DNA from: Aspidapion aeneum
Lineage: Eukaryota > Arthropoda > Insecta > Coleoptera > Brentidae
Direction of reading: 5' to 3'
Length of the DNA stretch: 64,000 bases
Assembly (NCBI GenBank): GCA_963576565.1
Contig: OY755046.1
Location: 64,453,379 to 64,517,378, forward strand
Shown here: positions 34,733 to 48,745 of the stretch, piece after piece
Numbering within the stretch: position 1 is the first letter of the stretch
Layout: each line of letters starts with the position of its first letter
The notes under the pieces: generated by a model
What the model was told of the DNA's origin: nothing
What the model saw: only the letters and a program-made list of their open reading frames with translations
Database searches by the model: none
Program-made: the position numbers and the translations under genes

Positions 34733-37700
34733 GGCGCAACAAAAAAGTTTCAAAATCATCTGAAACGCAAAGATATATAAAAATTTTTGAAATCGGAGCA
34801 ACTTTTTTTTTCTCGAAAAAATTAGGATCACCATAGCTCACACTATAGTATAGTATATGTGTGAGCTAAAATTGTTTTCTTACCCTTGCTCCAGCCAAAA
34901 TCAGACTTCTTATCACCATTTCATCCCCATGTCGAGCAGCCAAATGTATGGGAGGAGTCCTCAAAGAGTCCTGAACTCTGGAATTGACGTCAACTTGGAC
35001 AGAGAGCAGAAATAGAACACTTTCGATGTCGCCCTTTTTGAGGGCCACATGGAGGAAGTTTTGCCCCTTGGCGTCGAATTGTTCTGCGGCGGAGGGGAGA
35101 CGATCGAGAATCGCTTGTGCCGCTTTGTTGTTTCTGGACAAAATATAAAATAAAAATTCTGTTGCAAGATAATATTTTTTAAACGTGAATTTTAGTACCC
35201 TACTAATTAACAAACGTGAATTTAAAAATCAATTAAGTTTTCGTAGCTAATCGAGTAAAACAAAGTTTTTGTTTCTCTCATATTTTTCCGTGGGCAGCTC
35301 GAAAGATATGAGATACAAAAACTTCTTTTTACCCGATTAGCTACGAAAACTTAATTGATTTTTAAATTCACGTTTGTTAGTATTATTTGGCCTAAAAATT
35401 CCGCTGATTGACGCTCGCGTCTGATGGTGGGTAAAACGCTAATCAGCGTTGCTCTGGCCTGAAAGGCAGAAGAGCTGTCGTAGGTCACGGATGTTTTATT
35501 TTTCTTTGCAATCGATCTTTTCATTGATCGATATACAGTGTCCCCCATAATGTTCGCAACATATGGGAAAAATTTTTATTTGTGAGATATGGGAAAAAAT
35601 TTTATATACGATCAATCCTGCTTGTTGAATAACCTAGAAAGACATTTTGACATTAGTCACGTGATCACTGTCATGGTGGCAAATTCAAAAAATTATTCAT
35701 GAAAACCCACAAAGTGAGGTTAGATGGCAAAATATCGAAAAAAGTTATTTGAAAAAGTGTTTAGAATGTCATGTTAGGGTCTTCTATGAAATTTGGAGCA
35801 ATAATAATAAAAAATAAGAAATACCCTATTTTTGGCCCTAGCCTTATTGTGAATTAATTTTATACAGATTTTATTATTAAAATAGTTCAAGTAACGCAAT
35901 ATTTAATGGGCAAAGGTAAAATAATTCCAAATTCTTTATTAAAGTCATTCATAAAAAATTAAATAAAAATATCCGATTGGCACATGTACGTTTCTTGTGG
36001 CAATGGCCTTTTGATTTGACAGTTTGTTGGTTTCCGTAAATTTAGTATTAATACCACAATGGAAAAGAACAACGTCATTGATATTATTTATTAAATAATA
36101 TCAATGATGAGGTTTTTTTCTATTGTGGTATTAATACTAAGTTCACGGAAACCTTACAAACTGGTAAAAAAAGGCCATTGCAACGAGAAAGGTACATGTG
36201 CTAATCGGATATTTTTATTTAATTTTTTATGAACGACTTCAATTAAGAATTTGGAATCATTTTAAAGGTAAAATGATTCCAAATTAAATATTGCGTGACT
36301 TGCTTTTGTAATATTATTGCTCCAAATTTCATCACTTTTTTCAAATAACTTTTTTCGATATTTTGCTATTTAACCTCACTTTTTGGTTTTTCATGCCTAA
36401 TTTTTTAAATTTGCCGCAATGACAGTGAGCATGTGACAAATGTCAAAATGTCTTTTTAGGATATTCAACAAGCAGGATTGATCGTATATAAATTTTTTTC
36501 CCATATCTCACAAATAAAAATTTTTCCCATATGTTGCGAACATTATGGGGGACACTGTATATAGCAGTTTATCTCGCCTGCTCTTGTTCTAGTTTTTCTC
36601 GTATCTCGGTAGATGGCGCTTCTTGTGAGGGGCTTCTCACTATAGACATAGGATTAGAGACAAAACCGTCTAATTAAATTCGCAAGGGTGCAGTGTTGCC
36701 AAAACTTACGATTAATCGTGAGATTACACGATTTTGGAAAGTATCTTACGATTTCACGAATTACGTAGCTTTTCTCACGATTTTTATATTTTATAAAAAA
36801 AAATACTTTTATTTCTGATGTGGCAATGAGTTTTCCTAAGTTTGCAAGCGCAAAAAACTATCAAGACTTAGATAATGAATGGAGAATGCTACAAAATTTA
36901 TTGTACATGATGATATAGAAATGTTTTGGAAAAAAATCGCAACTTTAGTTAAGTTTGTTTTCAATCTATTGTGTTTGCCCCACTCAAGTGCCGCCGTAGA
37001 AAGGATATTATCTCAAATAAATTTAACAAAAACGCAGTTAAAGTAAAAGTTGATACTATCGAAGGAATTTTACATACAAAACGCTATGATTTTGACATAC
37101 TAGGAACTAAAGAAGTATACTATGTTAGGTATAAAACATTATAATCTCTACAGTTTTTCAGCTTTTTAAAATGTGTTTGGTTTTATGTAATATACATATA
37201 AAAATAAATTTCTTTTTGCTTTTTATAAACTTTTGTTTATTTCTTCTCTATTTTGATCTCTTTTTAGGATTTTTTGAAAACCTCACGATTTCTCACGATT
37301 TTTAATATAAAATGTTCACGAATTATCTTGGAGCAGTTTGGCAACACTGCAAGGGTGTCACATTGACCAAGCAGTGTTCTAAGGAGACCCATAAGGACGA
37401 AACAGTTAACTGTCAACACTTATTAGGTGTCCATTAGATCTTGGACCCCCGTGAGGTTAAGCTTTCGAGCTACCCATGGAAAAATATGAGAGAAACAAAA
37501 ACTTTTTTTACCCGATTAGCCACGTAAACTTGTTTGGTTTTAAAATATTTTTTTAGATAAATTTACCTAGAAGTCAGGGCAGCTGCAAAGGGTGACAGTC
37601 CGCTTTTATCCCTCAGAGTCAAGTCAATTTCTGGCACACTTAGCAGTAGGTTGATTATGGTTTCGTGCTGGTTCTCTATGGCCACGTGGAGGGGGGTTTT

Positions 37701-40700
37701 TTGCTCTACGTCTTTGGAATTTACATTTGCTCTATGCTCTATCAAAGTCCTGGAAATAAATGGATATGATACTACTAAGTATATTTTAAAAAATATTTTA
37801 CAAATTTAAATTTTTTATAATAAAAACTATATTAAACTGTATTGCAACACAACAAATAATCCATCTAACAACTGGAAACAATCCATTACCATTATTCTAT
37901 ACAAGAAAGGCGATAGACCAGATCTAAAAAACTATCGAATAACACTCCTCAATGTAATTTATAAGCTTTTCACGAAAATATTAACAGATAGACTAACAAC
38001 AAAATTTGACGGATATCAATCAAAAACAATAAGATGTGGTGGACGAAGGTAATACAGGAAATGGTCAAGGAAAAAAAACGTACATATTTGAAATGGCTCA
38101 GTACTAAAAAGCAAAGAGACCTAGAAATCTATAAGGGAATCAAGAAGGCTAAGAAATCTGATACGCACGGAAAAAAATTAAATGTTCGAGCGAAAATGCC
38201 ACGATATAAATACACACGTCGGAGGTAGGCAGAGTTCTGAATTATTGAAATTCATTTCTACGTTAAAAAACCCAACAAAAGAAAAAGTAAACATTCAATA
38301 CATAAAAAAGAAAACAAGCTGTAGTTGCACTACAGAGGAATTTCAGTGACCAGTACTTCAAGTAGATTGTACGGTAGGATTCTTAGAGACCTAATAAAAA
38401 GAAGAAAGAGCAAAGTGGGTTTCGTGCAGGCAGATCTTGTAGTGATAATGTTTTTTGTCTTAAACAAGTAATTGAGAAAAGGAGTGCCAGAAATATGTTA
38501 CCTTTGTGGACCTACAAAAATTATATAATACCCTTCCAGTAGAAAAATTGTGGACAGTGTTAGAACAAACTAATATCAATCATACATATATAAAAGCGAT
38601 AAAAAAACTTTACAAAGGGTCAAAATCTAAAATTAAAATTGGAAATCGAATTTCAAGAGAAGAGTTTTGTACGAATAAAAACCTCACTCACCTCAAGTCG
38701 ACTGTGCCTTCTTAAACCTCGCCTGAAAAGCACCCACCCAAAGAGTCACACCACAAACTGATATGGTACGGCCATGTACAGTCGGGGACTTTTTAAATGG
38801 CCGCCCTCGAAAATAAAAAATATTCTTATTTAAAATTCGGAAAAGTATTTTAAACCAAAACAAACAAATTGTAAACCTTACCTCTGTCTGTATACATACA
38901 TATTTAAAAATTTGTTTTTTTTATTTCTTTAAATGATTAATTTTGAAAGAAAAAAAATACAACGGCAATTTAAAAAGTCCCCGACTGTACAACGGATGAA
39001 CGACGAAAGATTACCAAAGCATGTCCTAGAAAGGCAACCAATAGGGCGCAGAAAAAGAGAGCGTTCTAAACTGGAATGGCAACAGTCAATCCAAAAATCA
39101 ATGAGTCAAAAAAACCTGACGGAAGATGATTGTCAGGATCGAAGAAGATGGAGAATAGGCGTCGGACAACGTAGTAACATATCAATCAAAAAAACAGGCA
39201 GGCTTCAGAAAAGATTTCAGTACAGTTGAACCACCTATTAACCATGAAAACTCAAACAGAACAAGCTAACGAATACAACATTCTACTATATATTGCATTT
39301 ATAGACTTTGAAAAAGCTTTCGATAGTTAGGTCAACGTTTAGTTTGATAGGCTATAGTTTACCTGGCAACAGACTCCAGTCCCCACTGGCAACACAAATG
39401 AAGGGGACTCTGGCCATCTTGGGAGAAATCCCCGCCTTCCCCGTTGGGCCCAGGGAGGCGGGGAGAATCCAGGTCACAGCCAGATCGTATCAAAAAGATT
39501 GAAGCTTCTTCCTGAAAAAGAAAAAATCACTTCCTTGATTTTACAAAAGCATTGGATATGATACAGCACGATATTCTAGCTCGTTTTTTCTGCTACTACA
39601 AGCAAAAATTAGACACAACAAATTATATTCTAAAAACCATATTCTACTTAATGTCATTAATTCGTCAAAAGAGAAGCAATAGTTTCAGAAATATGGCAAT
39701 TTTTGAGGAATCTTACTTTATTCTCGTCAATGGCTCTATGCAAAAGTGTTTGAGTGCAGTTTTCTGGCCCAAGACCCCAACAGTCTGTGTCTGCTCCATG
39801 ACGTACTAAAATGTTGGCGATCTCTTCCTGTCCTGTCAAAAAAATTAATATTCCTTGATTTCACAAAAGCTTTCGATACAATTAATCACGATATTCCAGA
39901 GTTTTTTCTCCGTTACTCAAAGCTTAATTTAAACAAAAATGCCACCATGATAATCAAATTATATCCTTTGATATCTAAATACTAAAATAGAAATTTATCT
40001 GTCCAAAAAGTAATCTTATGATTGCTCGATTTCACAAAAGCGTTCGACATAATTGACCACGATAGTCTAGCGTAATTTTCTCTGTTCCTTCAAGGTCAAA
40101 CAAAAATGTTACCATAATAATGAATCCATACTCTTTGATATCTAAACACTTAAAAATATACCAAAATACAGGGTGTTTTTTAGTACCTGAATCTAATGCA
40201 GACCAAAGGGCGCAGTTGCCAAGTCTATCCGGAGCAGACATATCAACGCCTTTTGTGCACAGAGCATCCACAACCTCGGGAAGCCTAAAAGTTTAATAAT
40301 TTGTTTAAGACTATGTATTTTTTTTCAAGAGCTTGCAACAGAGACATCGAAGGCACATTGGACTTATTTAGAACTGAGAAACGATGAATTGCTGAAATGT
40401 TCTTTCGCTGGATTTTTCTGAACGTATAAGCAAAGCCATCTGTTCTGCAGTTTTAGTAGATAACAATTTTAGGAAAATAATGCACCTATCCATCAAAAAC
40501 GTCACCACCAAAAAATATAAAACAATGCGCCCCTCAAAAATAAAAGGACTCTTTCAAAGCGTGCGTGTTGGTTGCCTACTATATTACCAGACCTAACTAT
40601 CGATCGATTTTAATAGACTAGGCCATGTTGGTGTGGATAGACCAAGAGACGTGATTCGTGTCAATGAAATACTTCTTTATTTTTAATTTTAAAAAAACGA

Positions 40701-41984
40701 TTGTGTTAAGATTATTCTTCTAATACTTTTAATAACTAAACATTCAAGTATTTATCCCTTTGCAATTTTGTAGTAGGTAAAAAAGTATATGATTTTTCTT
40801 TTTTATTGTGGCTAGTCTATTTAGTAAGCTGGTATCGAAGAATAATTTAGGGGAAGTTAACCACAAAATGGCCGACTCGAACGTCATAAATCTATTTATT
40901 TCTTTCCCTATGTCTCTGGCTTGCAAGTGTGGTGAAAGTCAAGGTCTGTAGAGGATAGGTTACCTGGTAACTTTTGACCAATCTGAGCCAGTTTTTAAAA
41001 CGCGGGAAACGACGTCAATGCCCATTTAAATAAAAAGCATTTAAATGAAAATATATTTTGTTATTTTTCTTAAAGTGTCTGTAATAACAATATTCATAAA
41101 ATACATTAACTAATTCAAATATAAAACTTCTCTTATATGAAATATCTCAAAGGCACAATATCTTGGGAAGCTTTTAGCTTCTTAAATCCGTTAAAATAAC
41201 TACAAGTAGAAAGTATAAGTAAACTAGAACAAGTATTTACAGTTTTTAAATAAATATAATATAGTGGCTCAGGATTATGACGACCTCGAATATATGACAC
41301 GAAAACTAATAGAAGAGTACAATAAGTGGGGACTAGAGGTTAATCTCAATAAGACAGAGTATAAGTGAATCGGTGGAATGAAACAGGATCTAATCTTAAA
41401 TACGGGGCAGCGGTCCTGTGATGAGTATAAATACTTAGGTCTAAAAATTACAGCTGACGAAACACTAGACAAAGCTATAAAAGATCGAAACGTACAAGGA
41501 AGAAAAGCAATAACTTTATTAAATGGAATAATTTGGGACCAAAGTATATCACAACAAAAAGCTTATATATAACACCATTGTAAAAAGTATTATTACATAC
41601 GGCTCAAAAGTATGGCCAATCAAGGATAGAACAGAAAAAATGCTTTTCGCTACGGCGATGGACTATTGGAGAAGAGCAGCAGGGAAATCAAAAAGAGAAA
41701 GAGTTACAAATGAAAGAATAAGAGAAATTATGACAGTGGTACTTTAGTGGATGATATAAGAACAAAACAACTAGTGTGGTACAGACATGTACAAAGAATG
41801 AATGATGAAAGACTACCTAAACAAATACTACAATGGAAACCAACTGGCGAAGAAAACGAGGACGGCCAAGGAGAAGCTGGAGAGAAGGAATAGACAGTGA
41901 AATAAGAATAAGAGGCCTAGATGATGAATTATGGGCAAACAGAAACGAGTGGAGATTGGGTATCGGAAGACGTAGAACGTTGTG

Positions 41985-42065
<81 letters not shown>

Positions 42066-45000
42066 TACTCGGAAAAAACACCATAAATGTAAAAAATAAA
42101 TCATCGAAGATTAAAAATACTTAAAACACATGTAAACAAAGCGCTCTAATCAAATCATGGCACTCCAAATGACGAGCTGTCACCTCTCACGGTGCTTCGA
42201 CCATAGAGTTACCAGGCAACCTATCTTCTACAGAGCTTGGGTTAAAGTTACCTATTTAAACAAGGAATGATAAGAGAAATACACTATTTACCTGCAATGT
42301 ATGGCCAACTGAAGTGGTGTTTCAGATTCTGCAGTGGTGGCGTTGATGTCTACGCCCTGTTCCAGTAGAAATACTGCCGTCTTTGCATCCTCCTTCAAAA
42401 TGGCTGAAAGGCAACAAATATCACGGTCCCTAGAATAAACCGGTCCATGGATCTTATAAATACAGTGAAACCTCCTATAAGCGGGCACACGGTTTCGTCG
42501 ATTTTGTTCGCTTATTGGAAGTGTCCGCTTAAGAGAGAAAACTGCGAAATTTTAATATATATATTTATTATTATACGTACATGGTTGTTAGCTCCCGCTA
42601 AATTTCGCGGTTGTTTATATATATTTTTAAAAACACACAACTGTATGAAGGACAAAGCGCATTCCGCGTATTTGGACATGCGCACCAACAACCAGGGAGA
42701 TCCTTGTCAATCGCCTAGAGAAAAAGGCGTGTTAATTTCGTTCTCCAACTATTTCAAATATCTACACCTGAAAGTGCTCGATTTTTGTGTACTGAAGCAT
42801 AGAACTAGAAACTTCAACCCTTCAGCTACGTGGTGACATCATTAGATCCAACAGGGGCCCCTTGGAAGTGGAGAATTTGGCTGCAAAAGTGGTGAGTGCA
42901 TTTGTCTGATTACCGTTGTGTGCCACCAATATTTTTCCTATGGACGTTTTGATTATTTCGTAATTTCATATCAATATTTATGTTTGTTCGCGCTATCATT
43001 AATTAAAATTTATACAGTCCATTGCATTTAACGTTTTTCTAACCGTGGACTAACATAAAGTGTTCCTTGTGAGCCGAATTATTTAGAATAAATCCATACG
43101 ACGGTATTAATAATTATTTTCATGCCAAGCCACTTATTTACCTAATCTGTGGCCAAGCCAAACAAGGTGGCCTTGAATTTTCGAGAAAGTCGTCGGTGTG
43201 GTGTGTGCAGGGCACGTGTCCAGAGCGTGGTCATTCAGTAAACAAAGCGAGTAGGAATCAAAACAAACAAAACAAAAGTTCAGTGGTGTACCATATCATT
43301 TCGATATTTAAAACAATTTTCATCAATTGCGATAAATTAGTGCATATTTTTGACAATTCGTCATTTTTCTATTTCAGAAGCATTAATTTAGCGTTAATTG
43401 TATATTTACCGACAATTTCGTCATTTCAAAGGTAAAATCATGTCTGTCAAAAAAGCCGTACAAAAACGCAAGGGTTTTTTATCTGCGATCACCGAGTGTT
43501 ATGTGTTGTCAAAGACCGCGGAAAAGGATGAAAGAGCGAGAAACGAGTTTCAAGTGAGGTATTCCGATTTGGATGAAACCTTCGATAAATGCATGCTGGC
43601 GCATAATGACGTCATTATGTTGATAGACGACTCGGACGACGAGGAGTTTAAAACACAGGATGCGATCCTTTCAGAAGCTCGTAAATATTTTTATGCGTGT
43701 AAGGGGGTTTACTCTAAAATATTTCCGGTTGAGGCCCCATCCTTTTCGGGATCATATGTTCGGCAAAACGAAACTCCAAAACTCAAAGAGTTAGGTATTC
43801 CCATATTCCGAGGTGATCGACAGTCCATTGCATTTAACGTTTTTCTAACCGTGGACTAACACATGGTTGTATTACTTATAATAAAACAGGACAACACAAA
43901 CAGATAACTAAACAACACTTATAAATAGAAAATCGATGAAAAATCAGGTAAACTTAGGAAGTTTTTTACTAGGCACCATTTTAAAGAGATTTATTACTAC
44001 CCAACTGAACAATAAAAATAAACAGAGCAGTCCAGCCGAATAAAATAATGTTGTAAATACGAAGTATGTAGTCTACGCATTAAAACGCAAAAAGGTAATT
44101 CCCCGGCTGCAGAGTGCGTTGTTGCCAACATACTACATAATATGTATGCCCATGTCGTGCAGCGCTCCGTCCCATTGTCAGAGGTTCGCGTCCGGTTAAG
44201 GGAGGTTTCAGACTTTTTTAACCAAAAAAATTGTCCGCGTCCGGTTATTAGAGTGTCTGGTTATAGGAGTGAATTTTACATGTAAAAAAACAGGCAAAAG
44301 CTTGGTTCCAACAAATATGTCCGCCTAAAGAGAGTGTCCGCTTAATAGAGGTGTCCGCACGGAGAGGTTTCACTGTATATATGTCAAATTTTTTACGTCA
44401 TTGGTGGTCCAGCTGATTTTTGTAAACAAAACTTAGATAGGATATATCACAACTAATGAACAACTAATATTTTTGGAATTCTTTGAAAAACAAGGTAATT
44501 TTCCAATTGTTTTTTAGTATATCTTTATAAAATAATATTTTTAAGACTGATAGTCAAAACAACGATGATTCCCAAGTAACATTTCTTTATTTATAGCAGA
44601 AGCTAAAAGGTTGCCAGCGCCTTTCCTTAAAACCATTAGTTTCAATGTTTGGTCGCTAGCCGGTTCCCATTACCCTTATATACCCCTTAGACCTCCTAAA
44701 TGGGACTCCCCAATTGGTGGTGGCAACCTATGTATTAAACTCACTATAAAACCATAAGAAATAAACTCCAGCTTCGCCCTCTAGCGGTTCCACCAGTATA
44801 GAACCTTTTAGAGCCTAAAGCTATTATGCCAGGTTCTAAAAGCAACTCAAAAACGTCCTCTATCCTATTATAAAACTAGATTTGGTAATTTGGTATCCTG
44901 GCGATTCTGTTGAATACCATAATACCTTTAGAGTAAAGAAGTTTTCCTATAAAAGCTGTGGCGATATTTTAGATTCACAATGGCTATATAAAATAATTTA

Positions 45001-48000
45001 AGTCACAAAATTGCCAAAAATGTCAGAGTCCCAAAATTATTTTATCACATAAAAATATACCGAGTTTGTCGTTTTGTTGATGATCAAATTGCCTGCCAGA
45101 TTTATTTTTCTGATAAAATCGTATCTAAAAAGCTCTCAAAACAAGCGCGCCAGCTCAAGAATGCTTTTTAATAGTTTTTTGATAACAAAATAACAAATAT
45201 TTAAAACTAAAAAAAATAATTTACACTATTCACCATTAAAAAAGTCTGGTTGGTTTACATAAATCAAAATTACAGTAAAATTATTGTTAAAAAACACTGC
45301 TAAAATGACTAGATAAATATTTTCTCTTTACAATATTTTTTAAATAAATTTATTTACGCCATTATGGTTTTATAGTGGTCACTTGGTTTTATTTGTTACT
45401 GTATCGCAATAAGGATTTTTGAGTGCCCTTATGAAACCAACAAAAAAGAACAATGTAAACATAGTCAACATAACCTCACTTAAATTTTTTGTATTTGTTT
45501 TTAAAGTGTTTAAAAGCGTATAATTCAACATCAACATTTTTTATCGTGCAATTTCGACACAATCGAGAGGGCCAGTGCAATGATATTCGTTGTGCCTGCA
45601 GGTTGGAGGGCAACCTCTTATATTGACCGCCTAAACAGGCCTTATCTAGGCCTGGGTGTCCTACCCAGGAGGACGGAAACTCAACAATCTTGCAATAGGT
45701 ATGTACCAATCTGTACCTAGGTATATCTATTATTTTTACAAGAAATACCTAAAAAAAATAAAACACGAAAGTATTTACTTACTTCTGTTAGAACCCTTAA
45801 GGAAACAAGGTTTTATATGGACGCCTATTTAAATAATATTTAATATACAGCTATGGGTAACTATAAATACAAAAGAATTAAGTTTACCTTTAAGCCTTCC
45901 TATAAAACTTTTTTAAAATGCCTAAAAGTAATGGCAAAAACCAAAAGTCTAAAGTTTATATTTGGCACTCTTAAAAACCTTAAGGAAACTAGGTTCTATA
46001 TGGCCGCCTATCTAATCTAATTTACTTTTAAACTACTGTTAACTATAAAAACAAAAGGATATAAGATAACCTTTTAGCTCTATTATAAAACACTTTTGTG
46101 ATGACCTAAAGTAATGAAAAAAACTAAATGATCAAAGTTTATATTTATTTCTTTTTAAAAACTTTAGGTAAAATGGTCTTATAAGACCATCTTTATAAAT
46201 CAGAAATCAATAAAACCAAAAGTATCTAAAAGGAACAGAAGAAATATCAGTTTTATTATACTCCCTTTATAAATCATTTTTTGGTTGTATAACACCCCTT
46301 TAGGTAATTGGCAATATAAATTACTTTTATGTAGCCAAATTGATCCTAAAACCCATAACAGCACCCTCTAAATAACCTAGGAACCAAATTAATAAAACCT
46401 TGAGTGGTAATAATGTTACTTGGGTTGTACACTGTCTATTTCGTTCTTTCAGTTTCTCGCTTGACTCTTGACTCCATTCAAGGTAGGTAATCATATTTTA
46501 AATGCGTGAGTTTAGAGGAAACAGGTAAACGGAATATCAGGTGTGTTAAACAAGGACACATCGAGATAAACCTGATTTGGAATTGCTCCATGTTTAATTT
46601 TAATATTTACAATTTGAATGTGCAAAAAACATATCCGGTTTTTCTCAATGTACCGAGTGTTATTTATTCTTAAAACCGGATTGAAATGAAATTTCAAAAA
46701 ATATATAAAAATTAAATAAAATGTTTTGTAGTTCAAAAAATGTAACTAAGGGCGTGGAGACGAACCCAGTATTTGTGTGCCGGCACGCTTGTAGCAGTAA
46801 TTTTTAGAGGCCCTTTCAGTACAGAAGTACAAGCCTTACCTTGATGAAGTAATGTGAAATCTTTTCCATTTCTGACGTTTATGTCAGCCTTTCCCTTAAT
46901 AAGAAGAGGCACCAACTCTTTCCGGCCTTCGTTCAAGGCCATGCATATCGCTGTGTCCCCGTAGATGTCTCTCGTGTTGAAATTTACCGGAAGACTACAA
47001 AAAGAGAACAATTTAGAATAACAAAAAACGTCATCCATATAATCTTCTGCAGTTCTGCATAAATATTTCGAAATAGTGACCTTCATCGAGATCTAAAAAT
47101 CGAAACTGTAGCAGAGACTATAAAAAAGTTTTTGCGTACTTTTTCATGTCATGAAGATAGACTCCATCGGCATGTGAATGTGGAAGCAATCCAGCTTCTA
47201 GACAATACAATGCTAGTTCGAAGACTAAAAAGAGTGAAGCCCTTTGAGCTAGTAAACTAAGTGAATTACACATAAAACAAAATAATGCTATGAACACAAC
47301 ACAATTGTGAGTTACAGACCAAACAATTCGGGGAGAACTGTTTAGTGAACCCTAAGTGTAAATCTGACTTTTCTAGTAAATTAAGTTAAAACAAAATTGC
47401 TAATTAGTCTTACTGACTAGATTGTAATACAATAAACACAGTGTGTTTGACAAATAAAATACTCTGCCAATATATGGGCCCCTAAGCTCACACTAAAAAC
47501 TGAAATATATTTTATTCAACTCCAGACCAAATTACCTTTTGTTTGATACCACACAAACCATATTTTGACTTAAACTCAAATTTTTGAAATCTACCCCCAC
47601 CCTTAAAAAAAACTATAATGTATCTTGTTAAACTCCGGATTCAATTACCTTTCGTTTGATATCACACACGCCATATTTTCTCTTAAACTCTAATTTTTGA
47701 AATATACCCCCACCCTTTTTTTTAAATAAATTCAAATATATTTTGTTTAACTCCAGACTCAATTACCTTTCGTTTGATATCACACACGCCATATTTTCAC
47801 ATAAACTCTAATTTTTGAAATCTACCCCCACCCTTTTATTTGGTTTGTGTTCAGTGGATTTTGTTCATTTTTAAATGGGACCATCTCGACCCAAGACCCA
47901 GCCTAGGTACCAAATTTCATTAAAATCGGCCAAGCGGTTTTTGAGTTATGCGCGTTAGTCGTTACAGACAGACATACAGACATACAGACAGACAGACAGA

Positions 48001-48711
48001 CAGACAGACGGCGCAACAAAAAAGTTTCAAAATCATCTGAAACGCAAAGATATATAAAAATTTTTGAAATCAGAGCAACTTTTTTTTTCTCGAAAAAATT
48101 AGGATCACCATAGCTCACACTACTATAGTATAGTATATGTGTGAGCTAAAATACTCTGCCAATATATGGGCCCCTAAGCTCACACTAGGTACTATAGTTA
48201 TAGTGTATGTGCGAGCTAATAAAACTAAAACCTAAAATATATCTTATTCAACTCCAGACTAAATTACCTTTTGTTTGATACCACACAACCCATGTTTTGA
48301 CTTAAACTCAAATTTTTGAAATCTACCCCCACCCTTAAAAAAACAAAAACTAAAATGTATTTTGTTTACCTACGGACTTAATTACCTTTCGTTTGATACC
48401 ACACACGCCATATTTTCACGTAAACTCCAATTTTTGAAATCTACCCCCACCCTTTTTGAAAAAAAAAACTAAAATGTATTTTGTTTAGTCCATACTCAAT
48501 TACCTTTCGTTTGATATCATACACGCCATATTTTCACATAAACTCTAATTTTTGAAATCTTCCCCACCCTTTTACTTGGCTTGTGTTCAGTGGATTTTGT
48601 TCATTTTTAAATGGGACCATCTCGACCCAAGACCCAGTCTAGGTACCAAATTTCATTAAAATCGGCCTAGCGGTTTTTGAGTTATGCGCGTTGGTCGTTA
48701 CAGACAGACAT

Positions 48712-48745
<34 letters not shown>

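Larger units (their letters stand above)
35384..37560. repeat. Large repeat copy, inverted relative to 20316-22560, host of two insertions
   Basis: Carries AAAATTCCGCTGATTGACG at the left and GACAGTTAACTG plus TACCCATGGAAAAATATG at the right. It is interrupted by a foldback (35536-36557) and a hAT element (36691-37349) at sites that are intact in the other copy. Confidence 0.75.
42463..44375. mobile_element. Pogo-type element with BEL/Pao DNA inside
   Basis: CAGTGAAACCTCCTATAAGC at the left and GGAGAGGTTTCACTG at the right, TA on both sides, with repeated GTCCGCTTA words near the ends. 43960-44130, inverted, matches the pogo transposase 5' region at 700-830. The left-centre is replaced by an LTR-retrotransposon fragment. 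Confidence 0.8.
42422..44570. mobile_element. P-like family element, copy with pogo inserted (right end not found)
   Basis: CACGGTCCCTAGAATAAACC at the left and, after the pogo insert, GGTGGTCCAGCTGATTTTTG and ACAACTAATATTTTTGGAAT, as in the body of 11916-14498. The right terminus is missing or hidden by the CCCAAG element that starts at 44571. Confidence 0.6.

Noticed and set aside
41993..42104. Ile/Tyr repeat frame in the (TA)n tract
   Set aside because: Dinucleotide repeat at the tail of the RTE fragment, not a protein.
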